Both the position numbers and the translations under genes were made by a program. From Vitis vinifera (lineage: Eukaryota > Streptophyta > Magnoliopsida > Vitales > Vitaceae), in assembly GCF_030704535.1 (NCBI RefSeq), contig NC_081812.1, positions 20,311,501-20,375,500 of the forward strand: a DNA stretch of 64,000 bases, in the 5' to 3' direction. The notes under the pieces were generated by a model. That model was given only the letters and a program-made list of their open reading frames with translations, did no database searches and was not told where the DNA came from. This document shows, piece by piece, positions 1-12,535 of this stretch. Positions within the stretch are counted from its first letter, which is position 1, and each line of letters begins with the position of its first letter.

Positions 1-144
1 CTGCCAATAGGTTTGAAATCTAAAACAATACATGGAGCACCAGCCACATCATTAGAACACCATAGATCAATAAAATCTCCAAAAACAACTTCTTTTTTTT
101 CCTTTTGCAGCAAGACATTGAATGATAAAAGCAAGAGACATCAC

Positions 145-3100
145 CCTTTGATTCTTTTCATCCGTGTCCACATCTGTTGAGGTATCAGTCCTCGGACTGG
201 CATCTGCCATATTGGACTCTCCCCAGTTCTCACGATGACTACCAGAAACAGAAGCTATATTTTGTTGTAGTTCCTTTTGTACTGTTGATGTCTGAGATAT
301 CACAACAGCAGCAGATGATTTTATATCAGAGTAAGCAAGTTACTGAATTGCACAGAACCATTAAGGGAAGATTTAATTCACCTTATTTAGAGCGCCAAAT
401 TGGAGGTCGGTACTTGGTGCCTGGCTACTTGGCTTTGCTGAATTGAATACAGAATCTAATAATAATAATTGAAAAAAACACACAAAGGATCAGACAAGAA
501 AATGTGAGATATCATTAGTGCCTTAGATCATGACCTCCCCCTTCTACAAAAGACCCAATTCAAAACCCCAAAACCAGAACAAACCCAAACACCCCACTCC
601 TCACCATCCCCCCCAAAAAAAGGGTTGCACAATCTAATTATTATTTTGAATAAAACAAAATCATCGCTTGAAGACATCAGTGAGTACAACTGTACAACAT
701 GCAATTTTAAACAAGTACATAGTGTTATTTATTAATCATGTCATTAGCACCTTGCAGTTAGTGATTAGAGTGTCTATATAGTAGTGGTCTTGTTTTTCTT
801 TTTCTTTTTTTTTTTCTTTTTTTATTTGATAGGTAAATTTTTGTCCCATTGGGACTTGAACCTAGAACCTCCCACAAACCCTCCCCAACCCTTTACCCCT
901 TGGGCTAGAACTCAAGGGCTATATAGTAGTGGTCATGCTATCCGCACCTTGCACTAAGGGACTGAATTCTTTCTAATAACAATATTGGTGCATAGAAAGT
1001 TCATTATTAGGCTTATCAACCAATGAAATAAAAAAGGTTATGGGCACACAATTCGATGGGACCCACACTACAACTCAAAGAAATTGATTAAGATGAAGAA
1101 TAAAGACTCAAGTTCAGTACGTAAGATACAGCTAACATCACATAAAAATTCCAAAAACTCAACAAAATCCACCAAGAAAACACAGATTGAACAACCAGCA
1201 TTCAATTCCCCCATACAAAATTAAGATTTAAATACATACTTCTACTAAGATCAACAGCATCCTCTATACGAAATCCAAGGGACTGCTCCAGCGCCCCAAA
1301 ATCTGAAATTCGAGAGCGAATATTGTTTCCCTCTGTGCCACTGAAACCCAGAAGTCATGAGCACAAATAAGTTCCAAGGCTTACAAATGCCGAAAGCCAG
1401 TCAGTAAATCAATTTTCCTAATGCAGAAAGAAAAACTGAAAAGGCAAGTATAAGGAGTCGTAAAAAAGAATACCATTGTGTTAAAGCAGGACTTCCCAAT
1501 CACAGAAATTTTTTTCACCAGATAATGTACTATACATCAAATGAAGAGATTACATTTTGCCATGCCCTTACATAAATCCATTACCAAGAGTTTTATTCTA
1601 ATTTAGAAATTATCCACTATAAAATGAATAATGGCAGGAAGAATATCTAGTAAATCATTAAGTGAAGAACCAATTTTTTTAATGCATGCACTTGAGGAAG
1701 ATATTGGGGGGAGGATCAACACCTGTGACATGTGGGTAGGAACTTTATGCTTTTGTGGGTAACCTATTAGAAATTTTATTGATCTTATTTAACGAATTTA
1801 TGCTTTTACATGTTTCATCAATTGATGCTTGAACACGTTCCATCTTTTTATTTACTGAAAGGAAAATATATTCCCTGAAGTAGTAAAGGTATCAGGAGAA
1901 AAAAACAAGTTTTCTGGCGAACAACAAATGGTACACATTAAAGGTTGTGATAAAAAATAAGATCCATTACGCCATAAGATTAGAAATCCTACATCAATAA
2001 TATATGCATGACGTTAATGCATATGCACCTCCCATGCATGTTTAATTATTCAAGCAACAAGACTCAAAAATTCTTTGGAAAAGCTATTTTTATAAGAAAT
2101 GTGAGCTATTCAGCCTTTCCAGAATTGCAGGGTGCACCATATTTCTATCAATTAAAAAAATTAATTTGATTCTCTTCTAACAAAAAATACTTTGATGTGA
2201 ACCACAAGGTGCCGAAATATGTTATAAAAAGGGTTTAAATTGATATTCAAAGGCCCTCAAAGGGCAATCAAAGCAAAGCATTTAGCTATAAAAAAAAGGC
2301 CTGTGACCAACCTTAATTACAGTAATATTTCAATGGGAGATAGAGAAAAGTCACATTATAGCATAGATGGCTAGTCCCCTGTTGGAACCATATATTATAT
2401 AAACAGACTTCAACTCTTCCATACAAAAAGATCTAGGGGATAACAAGTCCCACTGCAGTATACCCTGCTACCTGGCTTGTATGGCCAGGGTTTTGAACTC
2501 TGCCCTGAAATAATTGTACTGGCCTAAGGCTGCTTTTGAATGAATAATTTAAGCAGCAACAATAAGGATATATCAAGCCAATTATGTTAGCTAAAAATTT
2601 TCAGCACTTGTACAGTTGCCAAATATGCTCTTCTAATTGACACAACCTCAAGCTTTGCAATTGTTCTAGCATCCATTCTTCCCTAATTATCAACATATTA
2701 ACTTCATAATACATGAAGGAGGCCCATCATTATTTCATTTAACCGAAATCAAACCTCACCACAACTAGTTAAGGTCGGCTGAGTTGAGGGTTCTGTTTTC
2801 TTAGGTTCCAAATTATTATTATTTAAAAAAAATACTATATACTAGATATTTTCTTTTCTTAATTTTCCTACTCAATGGCAGAACATGAGGTTCAAACTCA
2901 CAGCACATAAGTATTTTTCAGGCATGAACGGATACTTCAATATGACTATAAAACCACGAGAAAAACATCCATATGGCAAATATTTCAATGTTCTTAAGAT
3001 TGTGGATGGTTTTCTTACAGCAAACCATAAGCTAAAAAAAACCCATAGCTGAGCCCTCAGAGCAAAAGTACCGTTCTCACATGAGAAAATTTAAAAGCGA

Positions 3101-3214
3101 GTATAATAAACAACAACCAAAACCTCTAATCAATGGCAAAAAGACGATACGAGATCAGAAAAATGAAATTTACATGGAATTGGATATGGGTATCTGAGGA
3201 ATGAAGCTCGGCAT
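145..3214 (-). CDS. TGA-class bZIP transcription factor, N-terminal part (gene continues off left edge)
   Basis: Nuclear bZIP factor of the TGA/HBP-1b type, which binds TGACG (as-1) elements and partners NPR1 in salicylate and defence responses. Four coding exons are in the window: 3214-3174 (starts MPSFIPQ), 1340-1240 (includes ISDFGALEQSLGFRIEDAV, a hallmark of the TGA2.1-like group), 455-382, and 291-145 (includes ESNMADASPRTDTSTD, the conserved stretch before the basic region). The phases chain exactly (41, 101, 74 and 147 nt give 121 codons) and each junction is GT-AG. The basic region, leucine zipper and DOG1-like domain must lie to the left of base 1, so binding residues cannot be checked. 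The acceptor at 291 has a weak pyrimidine tract. Intron 2 (456-1239) holds a SINE. The subgroup is inferred from the N-terminal motifs only. Confidence 0.88.
790..918 (-). mobile_element. tRNA-derived SINE with 16-bp target-site duplication
   Basis: On the minus strand the element starts CCCTTGAGTTCTAG and carries an A-box-like stretch (TAGCCCAAGGGG) and a B box (GGTTCAAGTCC), which together form an internal RNA polymerase III promoter. It ends in an A-rich tail, seen on the plus strand as T-rich sequence at 790-825. The 16-bp repeat CTATATAGTAGTGGTC occurs exactly at 774-789 and 919-934, which is a perfect target-site duplication and indicates a fairly recent insertion. It lies in intron 2 of the TGA gene, in the same orientation as the gene. 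The plant SINE family was not assigned. Confidence 0.85.
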
Positions 3215-4300
3215 CCCGGGCGTGACTTTGCTAACATCTTCCGCACCAACCTTCACTGTTCTACTACCCATTAATCAACATCATCACCACCTTATTCTCC
3301 ACTCTTTGAACAAAACCGAAGAAGAAAAAGACCCCTTTAACCCCTTCAGAAAACCAAAATATTCCGTACCCAGGAACGCCTAAATCACAAACCACCAGCC
3401 CCTCTCTAACCAGTTCACTTCATCAACTCCAATTCCTTATACAGTTACAAAGAATTTACAAATTCACAGACAGCAAACAACAGCAACAAAAAGAAAACAC
3501 AGAATCCAAATCAGAACCCCCAAAAATAACCTTTCAAAATAGGCAAAAATTATTGTTGTCCGTACATCCTACCAAGAAAACCACGAAACCCCTCTAAACC
3601 CCAAGTCTTCCGTCAAATACCTAACCCACCAACCAACCCAATAAAATTCAAAATCGAAGTGAGAAGATAAAAAAGTAAGTACAGAACAGAAAAAACCCTA
3701 GTTCATCAATCAGTATTGGAAACCCTAATTCTACCAGAATTGAGAAATACCCAGAAGCGGAAATTGAAAGAAACCCCTAATTGTGGAGATTTTGAAGAAC
3801 AAATTGAATTTTATTTTTTTTTCCCTTTTTTTGACTTTGGACAGATGATTGTGCGAGTGAGCATAAATTATATTATTTCAAGATTAATTACATCTCTCTC
3901 TCCAACTTCAGCAAAATTTCAATTCACCCACCTTGGATTTTGAGCTCTTTTCTTTCTTTAAAGGGTAAATGGAGAAAGTGGCGTGACGTTCAGATCATTC
4001 CAATCCCTTCCACAAGTCTTTTTCCACTCCACTTTTTCCATTTTTCAAAGCCATCATTTTTATACTCTTCTTCTTCTTTCTTACCCCCTTTCGACTATTA
4101 CTTTTTTTCCTATTTTCATTTCTCTCCCCCTTATTATTAAATTTTCCTCTAACCACCCTATCAAAATCACGTCTTCTTAAATGATGATGATAAAATATTG
4201 AAGCATTAAGGCATTGTTTGGAAGGAAATTTGAATCATTCAACCCTCCCAATTGATTTTTCTAACAAATCTTGTCAATATGTTTATAAGATTAACATTTT
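3215..4300 (-). promoter_or_regulatory. 5' UTR and promoter region of the TGA gene
   Basis: This is the sequence upstream of the TGA start codon. It is pyrimidine-rich on the plus strand from 3900 to 4140. A TATA-like AATATAATTTAT on the minus strand near 3866-3878 could place the transcription start roughly at 3840. That would leave a leader of about 600 nt, possibly with an intron. No other gene is visible. Confidence 0.35.
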
Positions 4301-4383
4301 CATCCCACGAAGTTTAGATAGTGTGGATCATAATTTGACTTCTAAATTTTATCCATGCCCAGTCAACCTCAGGAGGTAGGCCA

Positions 4384-4516
4384 GGGGTACATATGATAAT
4401 ATGAGTCAGCAGAGGGAGATAAATGAAATTTAGCAACTCTGTCATGAAAGTAAATATGGGCAGAAGGTCGGGGGTACATATGATAATATGAGTCAGCAGA
4501 GGGAGGTAAATGAAAT
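4384..4516. repeat. 46-bp direct repeat pair, 87 bp apart
   Basis: Copies at 4384-4429 and 4471-4516 both start GGGGTACATATGATAATATG and differ at one base. The 41 bp between them are partly similar to the left flank, so an 87-bp duplication is likely. The function is unknown. Short ORFs cross it on both strands, but none resembles a known protein. Confidence 0.75.
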
Positions 4517-5141
4517 ACAAGCCATTACACTTGTCAACATTTGTAAGAGAGCCACTGAGCTTCGGGCGACTTTGAAGTTTGAACCTCGGTTGGGTTTGAA
4601 GGAGGGGCAATTTTGTAGTTCGGGGAAGTTTGGGGGCTGCTTTCGTATAATTGAAAAAGTGAGTGATGACTGATGAGAAGGTCCTGATTCCCAGCGCCGC
4701 CTTCAGAGAAGTTTGCAGATGCTCTTTTAATTCAAAATGACATTTCTGACCCTCTTATAACAAAAGTCAAAATTGAATTCCAGTGGGAAACAGCTTACTG
4801 GCTTCGCTGCCAAGTTTCACGTTATTCTAATTGACTATCATAGCATTATTGTTAGTAATTTTCAATTTTATTTTATTTTTTTATATGGTAGAAGATAAAA
4901 GAATTTTATAGGATTTTCCCTTTTTTTAAATATGAATTGGGCATGGGCTGGTCTGGGCTGGTCCGGGCCTGGCTGGGCATAGTAATACATTACAACAAAA
5001 CCCAGCTTGCGGGGAAAGCCTCATAAATAAATGAGAACATTAAGCCCAAGCCCAGATCACTGGGTCTACTCACGTTGCATGGGCTTGCGGTTTTCTGGAT
5101 TCCGGCAATTCGAAAAGAAAATGGTTTGCTAAATATTTTAA

Positions 5142-5392
5142 GGCCGTTTGGTTCTCAAAAAATGTGAGATAAGAAAAGTCAAAGAAAAATAAAAAATAAA
5201 TTTAAAATCAATAGATTATTTTCATATTTATTTCATTTTTTTATTATATAAAAATTAAATAATTTTAAAATATATAGATTTTTAATTATATTTGATTTTA
5301 TTTATTTTTTTATAATGAAATCAAATAGAAAAAAACTATTTTCATTAAAATTTATTTTCTTAATACTTTTCAAAACCAAACATAGTTGAAAA
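5142..5392. mobile_element. Inverted-repeat AT-rich element, family C
   Basis: The element opens with GGCCGTTTGGTTCTCAAAAAAT and closes with TTTTCAAAACCAAACATAG, so the ends are imperfect inverted repeats. Its interior (AAAAAATAAATTTAAAATCAATAGATTATT and on; 'AAATTAAATAATTTTAAAATATATA') recurs at 8556-8765, 39549-39872 and in the interrupted copy at 39873-42384. It is non-coding and MITE-like; the superfamily was not determined. Confidence 0.6.
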
Positions 5393-5489
5393 GATCTTGT
5401 GAAATTATTAAAAGAAAAACGGTTTCGAAAGTAATTTTTTATTTTCATTGGAATAATCCACTTAAAATGTTTTATTTGCGCATTGAATA

Positions 5490-5868
5490 ATAAGGATCTA
5501 TTTGAAAACTATTTTTTATGATAATTTTTTATTCTTCACAATAAAAAGCATAAAAAAAAACATTTGACAATAAAAAAATATTTTATATTTTCTATTAATA
5601 GAAAACATGGTGTTTTCATAAAAATATATTTAAGTTGTTTTTACTTATTTTCTGGTAATTGTTTTAAAAAATAATTATGTAAATATATAAAATGATTAAA
5701 AATAAAACATTAGATATAAAAATTATGTTTAAAAATATAAAAACACATTTAAAAAAATTATATTTTCAAATAGATTTTTGTTCCGTAAAATTCAAACAAT
5801 AGTTTTAAAAAATTATTTTAAATTTAAAAATAAAATAAAAAATACAGTTACAAAACACTCCCTGAGGC
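5490..5868. mobile_element. AT-rich MITE-like element, family B
   Basis: It shares a core with copies near 15693-16085 and 42627-43025, including the motif AAAACATTAGATATAAAAAT preceded by a run resembling AATTATGTAAATATATAAAATGATTAAAAAT. The ends are poorly complementary (ATTTGAAAACTATTTTTTA against the 3' end CAGTTACAAAACACTC). It is non-coding. Confidence 0.5.
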
Positions 5869-5869
5869 T

Positions 5870-8555
5870 CTGTGTATGGACTCAAAAGTCGTCATGGAAA
5901 CCAAGTCGAGCCTGGTCGAGCTGGGCCATTTGTTTTGTTCGCTGTGCAGCCCATTTCACTCACAAACCAGCCCAAACAGGTATCAAAGAAGATACGTAAT
6001 AAGCCTGTCAGCCTCACGTAAGGACTCGTGCAATTTGACGGCTGCGACCCACTTAGAAGTGCTGGGACCCACTTGTTTACATGAGACGTGGCAGAATTAC
6101 AGTGGCGCAGAAACTTAGTGGAGATTGATTCAACCCACGTTCTAAGATGATGATGATCCATACAAAATCAGCCCTTGCAGCCGACTGCTAACGACGTCGT
6201 TTCCACGACTTTGGTCTTCTTCATACTTGAAAGCAGTAGGTAGAAATAGAATTGAGATGAAGACGGAGAAACCGACAGAAGTTGAGATATCTTTATATAT
6301 AAAAAATGGGTTATGCGAAGAAGTGAATGCTGAAGGTACGTCAATAGTCCAAAACGGCAAAACCTAATGATATTTAATATAAAGCGTGCGAGTCCCGAAA
6401 TAGACAATGACTCGTCTTCCAATAATAACACTCCAATTCTATGGGCGTAGTAAGATTCACTGGAATATTCTCGAGAAGCAACCAATAGACCTGAATGATG
6501 CATGATATACATATTGAAATTAAATTTTATAAATTTAAATTTTTTTAAAAATTAACAATTTAATAAAATACCAAATTTGGTAAAAAAATTCTAAAATTTT
6601 AATTAATTTTTATTTTGAATTATTTGATTGTCTTATTCGTTGACCCTTCTTTTACGATTCATTGTAGGTTTCTATTGTACATCATGTACATCATCATTAT
6701 TATTATTATTATAAAGATTATTAGTTATTGCTTTTAAAGTTGTTTGGAACCTCGATTTCAATTCCGTTGTTGTGTTTGGTACAAGAGAAAATTGATAGGA
6801 AAGCAGTGCTTCTTTAGAGATGTACTGGGTAGGTGAATCATAATATTATAGAGGACAATAATCAAGATACACAATAAGGATCAGTTGGTTTCCATAATAA
6901 TGAGTTTTTGTTCTCATTCGTATTTTAAAACTCAATTCAAACAAAATTTAATTATAAAAACTTAAAATTTTTATTTTTTATTTTTTTATATTTTTTTCCC
7001 TTAAAATTTTCAGAAATTAAATGTAACTATTATGTAAATAATTGGTTTGAAAAAAAATAGTAAAATAAGTAACTCCCGTCAACTTCTTAATCCACTTAGA
7101 ATGAAAGTTACTTTTTTTAATTAAAAAATATTTAAATAATATGTTAATTATAATGATAAAATATACATTTAAAAAAATCTTCATATGAGTTTAGTGCCAG
7201 TTATAAAAATACAAGAGTTATAATTGCATATTAAAAAATATATTTATGTCGATTTTTTAATTTAAGTTGAGTAGATCAAAAGAAAAAGGGGAAAGTGTAT
7301 TATATGTAAAAAAACTATGAAATAAAAATTTAAATTTATAAAATACAAATTTCGAGTAATAATTTAAAAATAATTAACATTTCATATAATTTTTTTATCA
7401 AATGTGCTACCTTTAACCATTCAAGTATTATTTTACAATGATATAGGTATTACCTTTAATTTTTTCAGATACTATATTTGATCATTTTAGGTATTATATT
7501 GATTTGTATAAAACTTGAATTATTTTTAGAAAAAAATTATTTTATGATTATTTTTACATGAGCGGGTGGAACTCGATTTTTTTCAAAGAAAAAAATCGAT
7601 ATAAAAACGGTTAAAGTCGGAAAAATTGATGAGAACGAATAAAATAGATTAAAGAAGAGAGGAACCTAGATGTGGGATAAGATTCCGGAATTGAACTCCA
7701 TGAGACACCAAATCCGTATCGTACACGTGTTTCCTCCGTATGCGGATCAGGCTACAGCTAAACTTATCATGCGATTCACGCCTTTACAGTGGATTGTCCT
7801 TTCTACTTTATTCATAATTTTTAATTCATTATATTAGCCATAAATTAGTTGTACATATTTTTTTAATATTTGGTTTTTATAACATACCCACGTCATTAAT
7901 ATGTAAAAAATATTTGATTAAAATTGATGAAATAATTCCTATAATTGAAAATCTAACCCTTTCCATTTTAAAAAAAAAAAACTAATCAATTTTTGATATA
8001 AATGTCATTTTTAATTTTAAGTATTTACATATAGGTTTTAAAAGAAATGATTATTTTTACAAGAAAATAATGAGAATATTTTGGTCCAAATGATGCTAAA
8101 AAATGATGGAAGGTTAAATTTCAAAAATTGGGTTTTGAGAGGCCTTTTAATCAAATAACCCTTAATGTAACTAAAATTAACTTTTTATCAAAAGTTTTGA
8201 TTTAGTTATGGTGGTCGATCTGAATTAATTATCGTGGTTGATATGATTGCGTTACTTTTATGTTAATAAAAAAAGTCAAATATTTTGATTTTATTTAATA
8301 AAAAAATAAAAAAATAACCTATATTATAATCTTTTTTATTTACCTGAAAAACAAATATCATTTAAGATTTTTGTTTTTTTAATTTTGACTTGAAGTTGAA
8401 AATAAGATAATAATATTTAAAAGTCAATTTAATGTCATTTATTTCTATTTTCCTTTTTTATTAACTTAGTAGTAGTTTTAACAAAATCATTAAGAGTGAA
8501 TTTACTATAATAACCCTATGTTTTGATGCTAAAAAAATTTGAGGTAAATAAAAAA
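5870..8555. other. Intergenic, no gene seen; part of repeat family D
   Basis: The stretch is AT-rich apart from a GC-richer island at about 5870-6480. That island carries only short ORFs on both strands with no recognisable family; the best-looking one, at 6257-6370 (+), has 37 codons. At about 7140-7570 the sequence resembles 38870-39140 (shared pieces such as TTTATAAAATACAAATTT and repeated 'ATTTGATCATTT'-type blocks), which suggests a dispersed repeat. Nothing else can be supported. Confidence 0.5.
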
Positions 8556-8765
8556 TAAATTTAAAGTCAATAAATTATATTTATGTATCATTTAAAGTTT
8601 ATTTCACTTATTTTAATTTATTCATATAAAAATTAAATAATTTAAAGATATATTAATTTCTAATAAATTTTAATTATATCTTATTTTTAAATTTTGTTCA
8701 TAATACAATCAAACATGAAAAATAATATTTTTTTTATAATATTTTTCAAAACCAAACATAATCTA
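8556..8765. mobile_element. Family C element, truncated copy
   Basis: Similar to 5142-5392: it shares AATAAATTTAAAGTCAATAAATTAT, the run TATAAAAATTAAATAATTTA, and the closing TTTTCAAAACCAAACATAA. The 5' end is degraded. It is non-coding. Confidence 0.55.
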
Positions 8766-10294
8766 ATAGCTTTTACTTTTTTTAAACAAACTAAAAAAAA
8801 AATAATTTTTTCATATTTAATTTTAGAATAAAAAAAAAAGTAAGAAACTCATATATTTTTTAATTATTTAATTTTTATATAAAAATATTACACGAGTTAA
8901 ACGGGTTTAAGGTGGGATATGAAATAAATTATTAATTTTAAATTTATTTTTTATTTTTTTCCACTTTTTATCCACTTATTTCATATCTTTAAAAATTTTG
9001 AGTAACTCCAATTTTCAATCAATTTTTAAAAATCATTATAATTTTATTAAGTCTTTAAGAGGAATTATATTTATAATATATATATATTATTTAAAATAAA
9101 AAATAAAAAATAAATCCTAATTCCTAACACACTAAATTAATACAATTTGAAAAGACTAATGAAGGAAACGTGTATAAAATCATAAGGTATGGATGCAGGT
9201 ATTTCAGTGTTGGATTGAAATGACAGGCTGGTGGAGCTTATCCAGAAGAGGTGGGCCCCTTGTATTGGCCTCACTCCTTTGTATTGCTCTGGAATTTAAT
9301 GCTTCGTAGGAGGGCAGATGAGAAATTTGATTATTTTCAGCGTGGGCCACTCCTCCTCCCTTTTATTTATTTAGCAGTCACGGCGTCTAATATTTGACAA
9401 GTAACTTTCGTGTTATATGATATATCACAATAATTTATAAACCCTGTTACAACGTTAACTGTTTTATTTTACCTTTAAAATATGAATTATTCATAAACTC
9501 CTAAATTTCAAACTTTTAAAATAACATAATGAAAAAATTTCACCCGACATTTAAGGTAGCCACTTAAACAATTGTTTAATCAATTATTTATTTATTTTTA
9601 AAGTGTTATATGGTATCCCTCGGATAAGTGAATTGACGTTTTATATAAAAATTTATTTAGTAAAAATATTTTTAGAAGAGTCATATATTAAAAGCTCATT
9701 TGATAATAATTTTTAAAAATATTTATAATATTTAATTTTTGATTATTTAAGTAATAGAATGATTTAAATATTAAAAATATTTTTTAAAATCACCATCATA
9801 CGAAACTTTTAGTATTTATAAAAAATAAAATAAAATTAAACAAGTGATGTTTAAACATTAAAAGTGATTTTTTATATTTTTAGAAGTGTTTATTAAATTT
9901 TATCGAACATCTATTTTTTTTAATTATATTAAAAACGTTTTGTAAAATCACAATCAAACAAGTATAAATTATTTTTAATCATATAAATACGTTTTTAAAT
10001 AATTATTTTGGATAAAAAATAAACAATACCTGCATGGTTAGTTATGGGTAATTACAAATGATGGGATAACCAATTTTTAATCCTTATCAAGTGTGTGTCA
10101 CATCTATAAGGGGAAAAAGTTTTATTTTTTTTTTACATTTTATATAAATTAGATATATTTTAATGTCGTGAGAATAAAAAAATAAAAAAATACGTATCAT
10201 TACATATCATATATATATCAAATAAATAATTAAATGGACTCTCAAATATTCACTAATAATGAAACATTGGCCGTTCATGGACCCATCGGTGTCT
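8766..10294. other. Intergenic AT-rich DNA, no feature recognised
   Basis: No coding exon, RNA gene or clear element is seen. A GC-richer island at 9180-9400 has no good ORF and could be decayed genic or transposon DNA. Confidence 0.4.
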
Positions 10295-10546
10295 CCCATT
10301 CGTTGGGTCCACGACAAGTCCATGAGGATGTTCACATAGTAGAAATTCTTTTATTTTAATTAATTATTCCATGGAGCAGCGGGAAAACTACGTGTTCTTT
10401 TTTCCATCGTAAAAAAGGTTCCCATTTGTTGCGTCCACGACAAGTCCATGAGGATGTTCACATAGTAGAAATTCTTTTATTTTAATTAATTATTCTATGG
10501 AGCAACGGGAAAACTACGTGTTCTTTTTTCCATCGTGAAAAAGGTC
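10295..10546. repeat. 126-bp perfect-period tandem duplication
   Basis: Units 10295-10420 and 10421-10546 abut exactly and differ at about six of 126 positions by eye. Each carries CCACGACAAGTCCATGAGG and ACTACGTGTTCTTTTTTCCA. It does not encode a protein. High identity suggests a fairly recent slippage or unequal-exchange event. Confidence 0.9.
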
Positions 10547-10941
10547 AATGCACGTGCAGATCTTTTCACCAAAATGCTTTATTATATCAATCATTCATTT
10601 ATTCATAATCAATTTGTACTGCGAACACCTCATCAATCATTTTAATATTATTTAAATAAAGAATTAGACCTTTATTAAAGATAAAAAAAAGCTATTAAAA
10701 ATGAAAGAGAAGATTTATAATAATAAAATAAAAAATGAATGGAAGTGGAGGCAGTTGGGCTCGGATTTGGGTGTTCAAGTGGACCATCCAATAAAAAAAA
10801 TAACGGAGGAGTAATTTTCGAAATTTTAAAACTACTTAGAAACTATCATTATAAAAAAAAGTTTTATTTTTTTTTCCGAGAAACTCTCTTCCTGAAAACA
10901 ATAAAGTGAAGAATAATTTTTTTTTTCTCGAAAACAAAAGA

Positions 10942-10945
<4 letters not shown>

Positions 10946-10976
<31 letters not shown>
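10946..10976. repeat. (TA)n microsatellite
   Basis: An uninterrupted run of about 15 TA units in intergenic DNA. Confidence 0.95.
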
Positions 10977-10981
<5 letters not shown>

Positions 10982-11850
10982 ATTTAGAAAATAATTTTTT
11001 TGTATTTTTATGAAAATAAATATTAAAACTCCAATAAAATAATGATTTTTGTATTTATATTTCTATTTATGACTTAAGACGATAAAATTATTTAATAAAA
11101 TAATTAATTAAATTTTTTTGAGCATTTCAAAAGATAACTCAAAATATTTTTTTTAACCATTAACAAATCTCATTACATCACTAAAGAATTCAAAATTTTG
11201 TAATTATTTTTATTGGCATGATAGCAACGTTATTAAGTCAATAAAAAGTTTTCTAAAGTCTTTGTGGAAAATTATTCAACAGTCGCGAGATTGGAAAAAC
11301 AAGGGATCGTTTTTTGACAAGTCCTATAGACCAACGGCTTTCTTTTCCTGCTCATATTTTGTGTGCAAGGTTTTGGTCATTAGTCAACAAAGCATTATCT
11401 GCTTAGTTAGCGACTGAGATTTTCAAAGCCATGTAAATTTCGTGGCAGTGATCCACTGAATATTCAGTTAGGCCTGTGGTGCTTTCTGATTCAATGCATA
11501 AAATATATTCATGTGTATATTCTATCACCCACTTGCAACTAAAAGACAAAACAAAATTTTAAAAATAAAAACATAAAAATATTTTATAAAACAATTCTTC
11601 AAAATTAATTCTCAACTTTGTGATTATTTTAAAAAATATATAATATTTCTAGATGGGAGAAAAAAAAATTAATATTATTTAAATATGTATTTCTTTTAAT
11701 TATATAAGTCTCGAAATTTATTTTTTATAATAGTTTTAAAAATAAAAGACCGAAAAATATGTAATCGCCGCCTTAGCTTTAACGTTCTATGATTTGGAAG
11801 AGGAAAAACATGATTTTGAATGACCCCATGGTGATGGAGAACACATTAAG
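10977..11850. other. Intergenic AT-rich DNA upstream of the SIB1-like promoter
   Basis: No coding or RNA feature is seen. The base composition becomes less AT-rich after about 11760, toward the VQ gene promoter. Confidence 0.4.
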
Positions 11851-12535
11851 TCACGTGCATCGTAAAATTCATATAAAAAGGGAAAGGGCAAAATATCTAC
11901 TGTTTCAACGGTTGGTATTATGAAACCTGTCGTATTCGGTGTCCCGCGGCACCAGGATCGTCGGTATCGCTCAGCACCACTGGAGTGCTACTCACCGCCG
12001 ACTCCGACCTATTCCCCAGGCCCAGCTGATCAAGCCGATTTCACCGATAGGCCCTCGTACATTTAATGGCGTCATCACACGATGGTCTGAAGACGTCATG
12101 AAATCGCAGAACGCCCGCTGGCTGGTGCCACGTATTAAATTATTGATTCATCCATAGCAATGGCATCAGCAAAGGCCCCTTATCTCACGTGCTGGTTGGG
12201 AGCGTGATGGTGACGCAGATTAAAATACAGCTAAGGAAAGTATAGTTGCCAATTATTTGTTCGAAACGCGCCCTTGGAGCGTGAGAGGCGCACTTATCTT
12301 TCTGTCGTGTCTTGCCAGTTTCCATTTGCTCTATTAAAACGACCAGCCTTTTTCATCATTCGCTCTCTTATCTTTCTTTTCCCCGGAAACCTCCTTGATT
12401 TTCTTTTGGCTCCAAGCCATCTCCTTAACATCTCTGCAAGAAGCAAAACCCTTTTTTAATGTACCAGTGAGAACCCTGTTGTGACCTCATCTTTCTTTTT
12501 TCTTTTCTTTTTTATCCTTAATCTCAGAGCTAGGC
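11851..12535 (+). promoter_or_regulatory. Promoter and leader of the SIB1-like VQ gene
   Basis: Unusually GC-rich for the window. It holds two G-boxes (CACGTG at 11852-11857 and 12186-12191) and two TGACG motifs on the minus strand (CGTCA at 12070-12074 and 12094-12098, 24 bp apart). Two possible TATA boxes are CATATAAAAAG near 11870 and CTATTAAAAC near 12331; the second fits better with a CT-rich leader before the start codon at 12536. Stress, ABA or salicylate control is inferred from these motifs. Confidence 0.5.

Noticed and set aside
5870-6370. Cluster of overlapping ORFs on both strands
   Set aside because: GC-richer island only; none resembles a protein family and no splice pattern is evident.
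11939-12157. 72-codon GC-rich ORF upstream of the VQ gene
   Set aside because: No family resemblance; lies in the promoter stretch and has no codon pattern of a gene.
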